A stretch of 64,000 nt of DNA from Dendrobium chrysotoxum (Eukaryota; Streptophyta; Magnoliopsida; Asparagales; Orchidaceae), in assembly GCA_019925795.1 (NCBI GenBank), contig CM034314.1, positions 16,488,657-16,552,656 on the forward strand. The letters are read 5' to 3'. The notes under the pieces are model-generated. The model saw nothing but the letters and a program-made list of their open reading frames with translations. It searched no databases and was not told the origin of the DNA. Made by a program: the position numbers and the translations under genes. Positions 25,001 through 35,000 of this stretch are shown here, in pieces; position 1 is the stretch's first letter; each line of letters opens with the position of its first letter.

Positions 25001-28000
25001 TTAAGTTGGAGTCCAAATCCCACTTGGTGTCGTATAGTTCAAATTCAAAGTACAGGTCCTTGTCACCAAGTTTATGTCCTTTGTAGTTTGTTCAAGCTCG
25101 TTGAGTCCTTGTAAGTTCACATCTTTACTTGATGTTGTACAGTTCGAGTTCAATGTCCACAAGTGCATACTTCAGGCTCATGTTCATTTTGATTTACTCA
25201 AATTAGGATTGTTCTTGTTTGGTTTTAAGTTCTGCTCCTCGCTGTGTATGCAAGCTTAAGTTCTAAGTTCAGTTTATGCTTGAGTTCAAACTCAAATTCT
25301 TTGTCCTTGTTCACATTTAATTCATTGTCCACTTCAATATGGTTCAAACCAAGTTCAATGTCCTCTGCGCCCCAATTCGAGTCTTGTACATTTTGTTTGA
25401 ATCAAGTTTGATTGCATGTTCAATTCAAGTAGTCTTCGCGTTTATTTGAGCCCCATGTAGCCCAAAATTGATTCAAATTTGATTTGATTAACTTGGGTTC
25501 AATCCTTTATTAATCACTTAGATTTTGTTTGTATCCAAGTTCAAATCCAAGTCTCTAATTTTGCTGAAAATTTCGGCAGCCTCCAGGCGTCTCCCCCGTT
25601 TAGGGGAAAAACCAAGAGGCTGCCTTCCCCTCCACGCAACGTACGCGCTTCAGGTAGATGTCTGTAGACACCACGGCAGCAAATTTTTCTTCAATCCTCG
25701 CCCGCTACATGAGCGTTTAGGAGTCTCGGGCACCTGTTGCAAAGAATACAGAGATTTCCCCACATGTGGGTACTTAATTTTGTTCCCCCTCACGCTACAT
25801 GAGCGGTCCGGGGATTACCCAACTCGTCGCGAGCGCCGTACTGGTTTCCCGTCCTACTACGCTACGTGAGCGCGTAGGGGGTTTGCTGGTTCGTCGCAAG
25901 CGTCGAGGGCGGGGTTTAAGGCGATTGCCCGCCTCGTCGTAGGCGTCGCGCTAGCTTCCCTCCCTGCTACGCTACGTGAGCGCGTAGGGGGTTTGCCAAC
26001 TCGCCGCAAACAATGAGAAGGGAATCTAAGTCTAGGAATCATACCTTTGCAAGTGTGGACCGTCGGCGACGGGGTGGAGGGCACACGGATCGAGGCAAGG
26101 GAAGAGATTTCTTTTTGCATTATTATATTATTATTTATTTTTTATTAATTATAATTAATAATAACTAATTATAACTATCTTTAATTAATTATATTTAATT
26201 ATAATTAATTTGAATAATTAATTATAATTATTATAATTAATTAAAAGAAATACATATTTAGTTTTAATTAATTATAGCTGATTAATATTAATTAATCTTT
26301 AATAAATTAATTAATAATAATTAATTATAACTAACTATATATATATATATATATAATTAATTAAAATTAACTTTAATTAAAATTGATTATAACTAATTAA
26401 AATTAATTATAATAGTTTAATTAAAATTAATTATAATTAATTATAATAATAATTAATTAATTAAAATAATTATACCTAAAATTAATCAACATTAATTAAA
26501 ATTAATTAACATTAATTTTAATTTATGTTATTAATTTATCTCTCCCTCCCCTCTTTAATTCGGCAGAGTTACGGGATCTGGCTGAAGAAACGTGCGAACT
26601 AGAGAAAGTTACCTTCACAGGTAATGAGCTCCCGTTCCTGCTCACGATCAAAATGTTGGACTTCCGTTCGGATAGGAAGGGAAAGTCGTGGAAGGGGCGG
26701 AGTCGAGCAGCCGAGGCGGAGAGGTCGGTATAGGGGGATGGTTCGGCTAGGGCAGAGGGAGAGGAGGCGGCTGCAGCTTGCGGCAGTGGGCACGAATAGG
26801 AGAGGAGATGAGGTCGGTTGGAGGTCTCTCCGGAACAGGGAGGCGACGGCTTCGGGCTGGGAAGAGGAATTCGGAGAAGTGGAGTTCGGAGCTTTTACGA
26901 GTGGGAGCCGAATGAGTGGAAGGCTTCGTTTTGGCTGGGTATTTAAAGACGCGAAGGGAGAAGAACTGAGGCGGGATTTGAGCAGGATTTCCGGGATAGG
27001 GACTCGGACGGTGCCGTTTCAGCGAGGTACCGGCAGGATTCGTGGATCCGATGGGTACGAGGTACGTCTGTGGGATTCTTAACTCCCTCTGATTTCTGTT
27101 TCTTTATACATGGGTCAACACCAATCGATAATGAAGTAGTTAAAAATCTTTGAGAATTTCATCAATAAATCAGAAACAAACATAATTTTTTTTCCATTCA
27201 AAGACTTATATCTTCTATTAGAGTTAGAATTAACTAAATCAAGATTAATCATCAACATGAGAAGTTTTCTATACCTGTCCTCTGTTAGAATTAACATAAA
27301 CTAAATCAAGATTAAAATCATGCCAATAATATGAACTAATCTAAAACTACGAAATAACATAACCCTTCTCGGCCATCATCTCTAGCATGTACTCAAAAAA
27401 ATAAAAGACTATAAAAGGAATCATAATTAATGCTTGATGTGATGCATCTGATGAGAGCAAACACAAAGATACCTCTAAAATAGCCATCAATCTCCAATTA
27501 TGCAGTAAGAAGATATAGTGATGTCATATATATCTATTTTTGTGGGAATTAACCTAAGCTAAGGGACTGTTTGGTTTGCTATAAAAAAATGAATGTAAAA
27601 AGAATGCAGTGTAACATAAATATAATGTATTTGAAATATTTGAAGTTGCTTAGATTAGCATAAAATTAATACATGAAATCACTTTTTTTTTTGGCTTGAA
27701 GTAAAATGAAAAGTCCCTCTCAAACTTAAGGGAAAATTCTATAAGATGGCAGTGAGACCTGCAATACTTTATGGTGCAGAATGCTAGCCATTAAAAGAAA
27801 AGCATAATATTAAGTTAAGTGTTGCAGAGATGAGGATGCTCAGGTGGATGAGTGGCTTTACTCTTAGAGAGGATACGAAATGAGTATATACATGAAAAGG
27901 TTGGAGTAACTCCAGTGGAAGATAAGATTAGAGAGAGCCGCCTTAGATGGTTTGGTCACATAAAACGACCGCCTTCCGATGACCCGGTTAGGAGAGTGGA

Positions 28001-31000
28001 TGCATTAGATTTAACCTATGTTAAGAAAGGTAGAGGTAGACCTAAAAAGACTTGGTTAGAAAATATTAGAAATGACCTTTCTTTATTAGATTTAGATGAG
28101 AATTTGACTCTAAACATGACACAATGGAGAAAAAAGATTCATGTAGCCGACCCCACATAGTGGGATAAAGGCTTGTTATTGTTGTTGTTGTTGGCTTGAA
28201 GTAAAATAGATGTAGTGTAAAGTTCAAAATGATTGTGGTCAACTGGTGGCGGAGGGTGGCCCATGGCGGTGGAGGCCGACTGTAGCGAGGGCAGTTGGCA
28301 GCTGGCAAGGGTGGTGACAAGGTAGTTTGGTTGCGGTGGAAATGGTTTTCACTCAAAATTGAGCGAGTTTACTTCACCTCAAAAATGAACTAGAATGCTT
28401 AGCATTACGTTTAAAATACTTTACATTAGATTCCTTTTTCATCTAATCAAACACCAATATTTTTAAAACCTGTGCAAAAGGAATACTTTATACCCACTTT
28501 ACTTCCAACCAAACAACCCCTGAATTAAAATTGAAATCATGCTGACCATATGAATTAACCTAAAGCAAGGAAAAAACATATAACCTTTAATAGGCAATCC
28601 CCTGTCATCACCAGCATGTACTCAAATGCAAAAATAAAATAAACAACTACTTAAAGATGAAAACTACACAAATTAATGCTCAATGCCATGCTTCCAACAA
28701 AAGTAAGCAAGAAGATTTCCACTTGAAAACCAATGTTTCTCTTAACTTCAACAAGATTATGAGATTGAAAAAACAGTCATATCTCTGCCATAGAGTTGAC
28801 ATGAATTAAGACCGATACAGTAAAACATAAAAGAATGGGTAAAAATTCATTTTTAGTTTATCCATTCCTCCAGATTTTTCAATTTGCTCCATGCAAAATT
28901 TTATGTCAATAGAGAACTTCTCATGAAGATTACTGAAACTTATTCAAGCTTACAATATGATGCCATTGCTATCTCATCCATTTCAAAGATATAGAGATTA
29001 GAAACTAAAGGAAGAACTTTTTAGAAGAGCTATCATGATAATATAACCAGAACCATTTAATTTCATACTGTATGCACTTTAAGATCAAGATGTAAAGTTT
29101 TCCACTCAAAAAAAGTAGGGGTAAGCAACAATAGTCAAGTAATCTATACAGAAAACCCGCCTAATTAAACTAACGCATGCATGAACTGACAGAAGGTAAA
29201 ACAAGCATTACCTGAGCATCTGTAAAAACACGAAATGCATAAATCTCAGTATCTGGAGCAAATCCTAGGCACTCTTCGTCTTCACCAGCAATAACTCCAG
29301 CAACAAAGGTACCATGCCCAAGGTTGTCATTTAAAGTATCCTCATTTGTCCAGTTTGTCCTCTCCTGCATAGAATCGTTTTATAGTCATTTGACTGCAAC
29401 TAAATGATTACTCGGAGTTGAAGTTCTAAGACTAAAAGCTTTATTACAAAATAAGATAAATAAGTAAATAGAACAAAAGAATCATAATGTGGAAACAATA
29501 AATCTTCAGCTAAATTGGTGAGATTTCTGATTGTCAATTGATTAATGGTTGGGAATCAAATCTATTTTTGAGGGATGCCATTATACAAATAAATAAAGAA
29601 CGGGCGAAAAAATGTAAATGATAAATACTTTTCATTTCAAAAAAAAAATTTGCTATACCTTGATGTTCCGAAAATGGGGATGATTTGCACGAATGCCAGT
29701 ATCAAAAATTGCCATTTTGACTTTACTGCCAGTGAACCCCTTTGCCCATAGTCTTTCAGCTCCAAAAAGTGATGTAATTTGGGATCTCTAGAGCAATAAG
29801 AAATCAATTATTACACAACTCCAGGATAGAAAAGAACTGAATTGTACGGCCTGAGCGATAATGCAAACTACCATAACCCGTATAGTACTGCAGTAAAAAG
29901 GAGTAGAATGCTAGATTGTGATTGTAAAGCATCAGACTTGGCTTCAAAAATGAAAAATGAGATGATAAAAAGAGGATCCAATGGTCGTGTGACTCTGTCC
30001 CGAGCTTCTGTCGTCGCCCATTGTCATTTAAGCAACGAGAATATCGAGATCTTTCAAAAATGGTTTACATACAAGTACAAAGCCTTGGCCTAGCAAAATA
30101 GGAATTCAAAAATTCATTTGAACACGAAAAGAACTATAGCTCCTTGCCCATCATGGGGGTTCTAAAATGCATATTTCAGCGTAAATGATTTAAAAAGAAA
30201 GTTGCATTCATCCACCAGAATAACGAGCGTTACTTCCATTTCTCACTGGTCTCAGTTTCACCGCCGTTACCCCTGTAACCTCTCATTTTGAGCCAAGAGA
30301 GCTCTATCTATCTTAGCAGAGTTCAATAGGAATTTTTCGGAGAACAATCCAGGATTTTTATATTTGTATATTGCCCAAGCTGGCCAAAATTCTAAACTTA
30401 TTTTCGAGATAAGAAGTGTACGATAGAGTGCAGATTAACATGCCAAGCTCCTTATATACAGTTCCTCAAACTACCTCATTATCCTTCCACTCTTTCGAAA
30501 TTCCCAGCCAAACGAAAACCACAAATTGCATAAAAGAAGAAAATAAATTTCCACTGCCAAATTATGAACCTCATAGTTTCAAAAAACCGGAAAAGCACTG
30601 CCGTTGGAAATTCACAAATTAAAACCAAACCAACAAACCTCCATCATGAGCTTCCGCTCCAGCCTAAGTGAATTATTACGGACCAAATCACTGCTCTTCT
30701 TCCCTTCTTCCTCAAACGACATAGACGTGAAGATCTTCCCAGGCCGTTTCTTCTCACTCACGAAGCCATGTTTCCCTCGTCCATCAAAGAACAAGCTACG
30801 TGAATAGCGCGTATCCGCAAACACGTCTTTAACCCTTTTCAACCTCTGGATATCCTCAATCAGCACCAACCGCCACTCGTCCCCGATCTCCAAAACACCA
30901 AAGTCCGTCGGAAACGACAAAGCCGGGTTCCTTCGCTCGATCCACCGCCAGCCCTCAGAAAACCGGAGGTTCTCCTCAAGGTAGGCGTGGTGGTCATCCG

Positions 31001-31190
31001 TCATCCTGTATTCCCGGAATCTCACTATGTAATTCATAGTTAGGGTTTCATTCCCAGTGATCAGAAGAGACATCGGCGTCTCAGTAGGATTGGGTTCGGA
31101 AGCGGGAGGAAGGCGGACTAGATAGAACGAAATCATGGCGAGGAGAGGGAGGAGAGATGAGAGGAAAAATGAATGAATTTGATGGGCCAT
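4706..31190 (-). CDS. S1P: Site-1 protease (subtilisin-like membrane-bound serine protease, plant S1P/SBT6.1), complete, 10 exons
   Basis: Coding exons in gene order: 30639-31190, 29659-29787, 29212-29364, 21140-21256, 8835-9019, 8053-8316, 6892-7951, 6080-6601, 4901-4961, 4706-4797. Together they make 3135 bp, or 1044 residues, close to the known plant protein (about 1040). An N-terminal signal peptide (about 1-30) precedes a prodomain; SRSLFF near residue 135 looks like a possible self-cleavage site. The catalytic triad is complete: Asp213 (AIFDTG), His244 (GHGTFVAG), Ser410 (GTSVASP), with oxyanion Asn334 (AIGNDG). A transmembrane segment (about 1000-1021) is followed by a basic RMRQKRRRRRK cytosolic tail. 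In plants S1P acts in the Golgi, cutting ER-stress factors such as bZIP17 and bZIP28, and also processes pectin methylesterases and RALF23. The last two exons are short and were placed by splice sites and frame: T at 4901 joins GC at 4797-4796 to give Cys1015. Introns 3 and 4 (about 7.95 and 12.1 kb) are swollen by transposons, but the reading frame is intact. Confidence 0.95.
4962..6079 (-). other. Site-1 protease intron 8
   Basis: This 1118-bp interval lies between the FGLLNHDE-coding end of exon 8 and the DIPMLVATQW-coding exon 9. Splicing GAG (exon end 6080) to GTT (exon start 4961) keeps phase 0. Several open frames of 60-110 codons lie here on both strands, but none shows a known domain, so I treat them as chance. 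No repeat was recognised. Confidence 0.8.
9713..12851. mobile_element. LTR (probably solo) inside the hAT-like element
   Basis: It begins TGATGGGGACATC and ends CCTGCATCA, giving TG...CA ends, with the 5-bp direct repeat ATCAA on both sides (9708-9712 and 12852-12856). A TATTTAA box lies at about 9874. Long pyrimidine-rich and proline-codon-rich stretches (about 10100-10370) explain the small open frames there. No gag or pol coding sequence was recognised. The right side ATCAATCAATCAA is locally repetitive, so the right boundary could shift by 4 bp. It is interrupted by a second LTR starting at 11249. Confidence 0.6.
11249..12779 (+). mobile_element. Gypsy-type LTR nested in the 9713-12851 LTR
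   Basis: It begins TGTGACGAACCG and shares a series of blocks, in order, with the solo LTR at 14709-16778: GGTACTGGCTGGGGAAGCAA, TTTTGACGGTGCTCCT, ACCCACTGAGTTTAC, AGAAGACG, CGTCTCGTTAATT and GAGTATCCG. The orientation is therefore plus. TAATC occurs just before it (11244-11248) and again at 12780-12784, a possible 5-bp TSD. However, the right end would then be GTC rather than CA, so that boundary is tentative. No internal retrotransposon genes follow. Confidence 0.6.
13057..13139 (+). mobile_element. RTE-type non-LTR element, 83-bp 5'-truncated copy
   Basis: This is the extreme 3' end of the same family as 45421-47056. It contains GACACAATGGAGAAAAAGG, then GCCGACCCCACGTAGTGGGA and a (TTG)n tail. 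A perfect 13-bp direct repeat, TAAAACCTAACTA, flanks it (13044-13056 and 13140-13152). It inserted into the hAT-like element in site-1 protease intron 4. Confidence 0.9.
13443..14541. other. Intron 4 sequence without recognisable element
   Basis: Ordinary AT-rich intron DNA with a T-rich run near 13645-13668. No ORF, RNA gene or bounded repeat was recognised. Confidence 0.5.
14542..14685. repeat. 71-bp tandem duplication (two copies)
   Basis: The block that starts at TCAAATGCAATACACTCAAC and ends at CACGACGACTC occurs twice with a 71-bp offset (14542-14614 and 14613-14685). The two copies look identical by eye, so the duplication is young. It lies just left of the solo LTR at 14709. Confidence 0.9.
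14709..16778 (+). mobile_element. Solo LTR of a Ty3/gypsy-type retrotransposon, 2070 bp
   Basis: It begins TGTAATACCC and ends GTTGCGACA, with the 5-bp duplication CTACA on both sides (14704-14708 and 16779-16783). There is no second LTR or coding interior, so it is a solo LTR left by recombination. The shared blocks GGTACTGGCTGGGGAAGCAA, TTTTGACGGTGCTCCTATA and ACCCACTGAGTTTACC link it to the diverged LTR at 11249. A (TA)n run at about 15978-16028 lies inside it. It sits in intron 4 of the site-1 protease gene, antisense to that gene. Confidence 0.85.
15978..16028. repeat. (TA)n microsatellite inside the solo LTR
   Basis: A run of TATATA of about 50 bp with one interruption. It accounts for the Tyr/Ile-rich open frame read on the minus strand here. 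Confidence 0.9.
16784..21139. other. Distal part of site-1 protease intron 4, no element delimited
   Basis: About 4.4 kb of AT-rich intron DNA. Two paragraphs near 18180-18400 and 18410-18600 are loosely alike: both contain a form of ACATAAAATATAAGATTATTG followed by CTCCT and later GAGAAACAAATT or a variant. This suggests an old local duplication. No coding sequence was recognised. Confidence 0.5.
25690..26010. repeat. GC-rich minisatellite within the giant LTR
   Basis: The motif CGCTAC(A/G)TGAGCG occurs about four times, at about 25705, 25793, 25860 and 25968. It is followed by related text such as CGTAGGGGGTTTGC and by CTCGTCGC(A/G)AGCG(C/T)CG variants. The last two units are the most alike. 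High CpG content marks this part as different from the AT-rich surroundings. Confidence 0.7.
26118..26530. repeat. AT-only low-complexity tract within the giant LTR
   Basis: About 410 bp made almost only of A and T, built from variations of TTAATTATAATTAA with a short TA run near 26337. It directly follows the GC-rich minisatellite, giving an abrupt composition change. Confidence 0.85.
27563..28520. mobile_element. TIR element (GGG.TGTTTGGTT ends) carrying an RTE insertion
   Basis: The left end GGGACTGTTTGGTT faces a right end whose complement reads GGGGTTGTTTGGTT. AT-rich arms containing TGTATTTGAAATATTTG surround a centre rich in GGTGG. Without the RTE fragment (27708-28192) and one TSD copy it is about 460 bp. 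The ends resemble Tourist-like MITEs. The flanking triplets (TAA left, TGA right) match only partly, so the superfamily is uncertain. The region 31570-33510 has several related copies. Confidence 0.55.
27708..28192 (+). mobile_element. RTE-type non-LTR element, 485-bp 5'-truncated copy, disrupted
   Basis: It matches the 3' quarter of the element at 45421-47056: protein segments RPAILYGAEC, KVGVTPVEDKIRESRLRWFG and KKGRGRPKKTWLENIRNDL are readable, followed by the GCCGACCCCAC segment and a (TTG)n tail. It has a stop where the other copy has Trp (TAG for TGG near 27785) and a 2-bp deletion near 27871. The perfect 15-bp duplication GGCTTGAAGTAAAAT flanks it (27693-27707 and 28193-28207). Confidence 0.93.
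29788..30638 (-). other. Site-1 protease intron 1
   Basis: This 851-bp interval lies between exon 1 (ending LMME) and exon 2 (starting RSQITSLFGAERLW). The donor is GTTTGT and the acceptor CTCTAG. Small open frames here on the plus strand show no domain. Confidence 0.85.
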
Positions 31191-31400
31191 TTAGGATGGA
31201 ATACGAAGCTAGTGTCTGCTATGGTTTAGTTGGAGATTTCGCCATCGGCCGCCGCGGCCGCCGCCGCTCGCCGGAGATGCTTGAGGTCGGAGAAAGTACA
31301 CCCGGAAGGGGACGATGGACGGTAAGGTGGGTTGGACCAAGGAAAATAATTACACTAATAATAACCCGTAAAGCATAGGGCTTGCTTTTGCTTGGTTAGG
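31191..31400 (-). promoter_or_regulatory. Presumed 5' UTR and core promoter of the site-1 protease gene
   Basis: It lies directly upstream of the ATG at 31188-31190. It contains a GC-rich palindromic cluster, GGCCGCCGCGGCCGCCGCCG (about 31248-31267), unlike the AT-rich surroundings, as is common in plant 5' UTRs. No clear TATA box was assigned. Confidence 0.4.
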
Positions 31401-31569
31401 GCTTAAGTTAGCTTTAAGCTCCTAAGCACAATCAAATACCTCACTTTGATATAATCAATATAATTTTAAGCATAATTAATATTGGCTTATTAGAAGTTGA
31501 ATGGTGGATGATGAAATTAAATTTAAGTGCTTAAACTTATGTTTTATTAGAAATATATAAAATTAAAAC

Positions 31570-33510
31570 TGGTTAAAGGTTGTTTAATTTGTAATAAAAG
31601 AGATGTAAACTGTAAAGTATTTCAAATACAGAGGCTTTGAAAATGTCAGTGTTTGATTTGAAGTAAATGAAATATAGAGTAAAATTTTAGTGCATTTGAA
31701 ATGCATCATCTAGATTAATTTTGAGTTTTTTGGTTTGCTGAAAAAAGAATGCAGAGTAAAATGGAATGATGTATAAAAGTTATACAATGTATTTGAAATA
31801 TTTGGATAAGTGTAAATTAAATGTAGGTGATTATTATTTTTGCTTCATTTTAAAATGATTTACATAATATTTACTTTACTTTGTATTCGGTTTTCATTCA
31901 ATCAAACATCAATATTTTCAAAACCTCTGCATTTGAAAAATTTTACACCCATTTTACTTCCAATCAAATGTAATGTAAAAGCTCAAATATGATGATGACA
32001 GCACAGTGGTGGCGGGCAAAAGTGGGCAATGATGATAATTGACAATCATCGACATCGGTCAGTTGTGGTCGAGGTGGCTGATGATGGTTAGTAGTGGTCA
32101 ACAATAGCTGTGGATGCTGGTAGTGGTCGGTGGCAATTGGTGCAGATAGTGACAACTACCAATGATAGTTGACATGTGTTGATGGTGGTCGTCAATTCGA
32201 TGGCTGGAGGCGATGGCTAGTGGTGGCCATCAAAAGTCGGCAAGCAGCTATTAGCAATGGCGGGTGGAACCAGCAAGTGACAATGACAAAGAATTTATAG
32301 TTTATTTGGAAATCACCCAAATCTAACGAATCTCAAATTCACAAGAATTATACTAGAGGGTGTTTTTCAATGTACCAAAATTTTATTTTGCATTTCTTTT
32401 ACTTCAAACTAAATACTAATATTTTCAAAACTCTTGCATTTGGCTTAGTTGGCATTTTTTTTATTCAACCAAACATCATTATTTTCAAAACATCTACATT
32501 TGGAATATTTTACGTCCATTTTACTTTTAACCAAACAACCCCTTAAAGTAAAACAAATGTAATATAAAATCTCAAATATGATGATGATCGCGTCGTGGTG
32601 GAGGCTAATAGTGGGCAATGATGGCAATTGATAATCCTCGGCATTGTTCAGTGGTGGTCAAGGTGGTTGATGATGGCTAGTAGTGGATGCTGGTGGTGGC
32701 CGATGGCGACAGGTGGAGACGGTGACAGGGACAATGATGGTCGGCAAGTGTTGATGGTGGTTGCCGATTCGACAGCTCGAGGCCATGGCTAATAGTGGTC
32801 ATCGTATGTCGGCAAGGAGCGATTGGCAATGGCAGGTGGCACCAACAAGTCACAATGACGAAAAATTTATGATGTATTTGAAAATCACCAAAATCTAACA
32901 AATCTCAAATTTACAAGAATTATACTAGAGAGCATTTTTCAAATGTACCAAAATTTTATTTTGCATTTCTTTTACTTCAAACTAAATACTAATATTTTCA
33001 AAACTCCTGCATTTGGTATACTTTACACCTATTTTATTTCAAACCAAACAACCCTTAGTGTATTTGAAAATATTTAGATTTGAGAGATTTTCAAATACAT
33101 TGTAAATTCTTTATCATTGTTATCAATCACCTCCATCCTTTGTTGCTCGCTGGCTGCTGCCACCGGATGATGACTATTATTTCCCTCTACCACAGTCGAC
33201 CTCCACCTCTCGCTATTGCCGCCGACCACTGCTGCCCACCATCAACCGCTGCCATCATTGACCGCTGCTATCATCGACCACTGCCACCATCGACCATCGA
33301 CCACCGACCACCGACCACCGACCACCGACCACCGACCACCGACCATCATTATCTTTTGGGCTTTACACTTCATTCATTTATCTTCAAACTAAATAAAAAA
33401 AGGAATCACATGCATATATTTTATATTCATCCAAATAAATTCAGATATTTCAAATACATTGTATTCCATTTTACTCCATTCCTTTTTCAACCAACCAAGT
33501 GACCCCTAAC
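31570..33510. repeat. Cluster of diverged TIR-element copies, including a tandem pair with about 590-bp period
   Basis: Several segments end in AACCAAACAACCCC (32528-32542, 33040-33056), or start with GTTTGGTTTGC or TTGTTTAATTTG, as in the element at 27563. The block with TCAAATATGATGATGA followed by GGTGG-rich DNA occurs at about 31983 and 32573 and runs on similarly through AAATCACC(C/A)AAATCTAAC, giving a period of about 590 bp. Low-complexity GGTGG/CACC content produces His/Pro-rich open frames that are not genes. Confidence 0.65.
33298..33345. repeat. (CGACCAC)n 7-bp tandem repeat
   Basis: Seven-base units CGACCAC are repeated about seven times, ending in CGACCATC. This creates a repetitive DHRPPTT protein in one frame, which is an artefact of the repeat. 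Confidence 0.9.
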
Positions 33511-33989
33511 AAAATAAATAAATATTATAGTAAATTTATAATCATAATTAAATTTATCTTTTCATAAGACTACCTTTTTAAAGTAAATACTCTATCTATT
33601 TTTTCATAAGCTTATTATTTAAAAATAATTAAATTTACCATTTTATAAATAGTTAAATTTAAAGGCATTAAACTAATTTTAATCATCATTACATTTGTAA
33701 TAATAATTAAATTTTCTTAATGATAAATAAATTAATAGTTATATAATCTTTACAAATTAGATATTCACGACAATAAATAGAGTTTATCATTTTAGTATTG
33801 TATAAAAATCTCTCATACATAGATAAGATAGGCATGAGTTTTTTATGTGGAAATATCGAGAAAGATACCATAGGACCAGATCAAGATAAAATGATTTCAC
33901 TATTATGAGGTGTGGGTTATACGTAGTGTCCACATTTTTAATTAAAGAAGATAATGATATAATATAGTTGATATGAATTATGAAAGATA

Positions 33990-35000
33990 TATTCCATATT
34001 GTAAGTAAGAAGAGAAGCATTAGAGTTGTCATCAAAAGATCATTAGTAGTCTGTTTAACTTTTCTTCTTATGGAAGGATAATCATTGACCAAGAAGGCCA
34101 GGATTAACCTTAATGTGATGGTGGAAGTTATTGTTGGTGTCAGGGGTAGTTGTTGGCATTGGGGTTTGCACCGGGCATTAGCTTTGGTGTCAACATTGGG
34201 GGTTGGTATTGACATTAGGGACAACTGAGAGCATCAACATTACTGTTGACCTCGAGTGTCAGTATTGGGGTTGATGTTGAACGTTGGCATTATTTTAACA
34301 TCGGGCATTGACAATGGTGTCAACATCAAACCTTGACATTAATATTAACATCGAACATTGGCATTATTGTCCACACTAGGTGTCAACCTTGTTAATGGTG
34401 ACATTGGAGTTGTGTTGACATCAAGCATTGGCATTCTTAATAATGTTAGAAGAGTTGTTGATGTCGATGCACATCGGCATTAGTATTGAAGATGGGCATT
34501 TGCATTGGTGTCAATGTCGAGCATTAACGTTAGTGTCCACTTCGAGTGTTGACGTTGATGTTAACAATGGGCATCATTGAAGTTGGTGTTGGTGATGGGA
34601 AATAGTCTTATTAGTGATAGGGGCATCAAACTTATTGGCAATGTCAAGATGTCGACCCTGTTTGTGATGTCAAGCATTAATTTTACTATTGAAATTGGAT
34701 GTCCAAGTGTGGGTTGATGTCGGGCATCATTGTTGGTATCGATGTTGGTCGTCATTGTTGTTGTTAGCATTGGGTGTCACTATTAACTTTACTGGTTATG
34801 GTTGGTGTCAACTGTCATGTCCTGTATGAAGAGCTCTATATTCTCTCCACTAGAACTCTTCTTGTAGAATCATCCCATCCTCCTCAAAATGTGCATAAGT
34901 TGGGTCTATTTAAAGATTTATGGAGTGGGGCATCATAATCATTTCGACCCGAAATTAGTCACTTAATCAGATAATTTGTACTGATCCCCTTCAATACAAT
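33990..35000. repeat. Degenerate repeat block A (GGCATTGGTGTCAACATT-like array)
   Basis: About 700 bp (34120-34810) consist of diverged units around (T/G)GGCATT(G/A)(G/A)TGTCAACATT. A non-array tail follows, GAGCTCTATATTCTCTCC..AACTCTTCTTGTAGAATCATCCCA. Blocks B (39840-40560) and C (40740-42260) have the same order: a unique left part with GACCAAGAA, the array, then the CTCTAAATTCTCTCC-like tail. This is an old dispersed repeat, possibly a decayed LTR or untranslated region of the gypsy remnant between A and B. Confidence 0.5.

Larger units (their letters stand above)
21791..27120 (+). mobile_element. Giant solo LTR, 5330 bp, in site-1 protease intron 3
   Basis: It starts TGTGGGCTCTGAAAATTCGG and ends ATGGGTCAACA, with the 5-bp direct repeat CCAAT on each side (21786-21790 and 27121-27125). 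A TATTTAAAG box at about 26940 would place the transcription start about 150 bp before the right end, so the upstream U3 part would be about 5.1 kb. Most of the left 2.3 kb is repeated at 61515-64000. Internally it holds Ser/Phe-codon-rich DNA with many TTCAAGTTCA-like words (about 24780-25560), a GC-rich minisatellite and an AT-only tract. LTRs this long are known mainly from Ogre/TAT-type Ty3/gypsy elements; that link is inference, because no coding region is present. Open frames inside, for example 26624-27082, lack known domains. Confidence 0.85.

Noticed and set aside
25525..26120. Open frames on both strands of about 90-115 codons
   Set aside because: They arise from the GC-rich minisatellite inside the LTR; repeated CGCTACGTGAGCG units read open in several frames.
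26624..27082. 152-codon open frame, Arg/Gly-rich
   Set aside because: It lies at the promoter end of the giant LTR, has no known domain, and its composition follows local GC-rich DNA. It spans the TATA-like box, so it is unlikely to be a gene.
27852..28160. 102-codon open frame as an independent gene
   Set aside because: It is the C-terminal reverse-transcriptase region of a truncated RTE copy, with an upstream stop and a frameshift.
33298..33345. CRISPR-like regular repeat
   Set aside because: The units are 7 bp with no spacers and lie in plant nuclear DNA; a simple tandem repeat explains it.
33080..33502. 140-codon His/Pro-rich open frame
   Set aside because: It is produced by GGTGG/CCACC low-complexity DNA and the CGACCAC tandem repeat.
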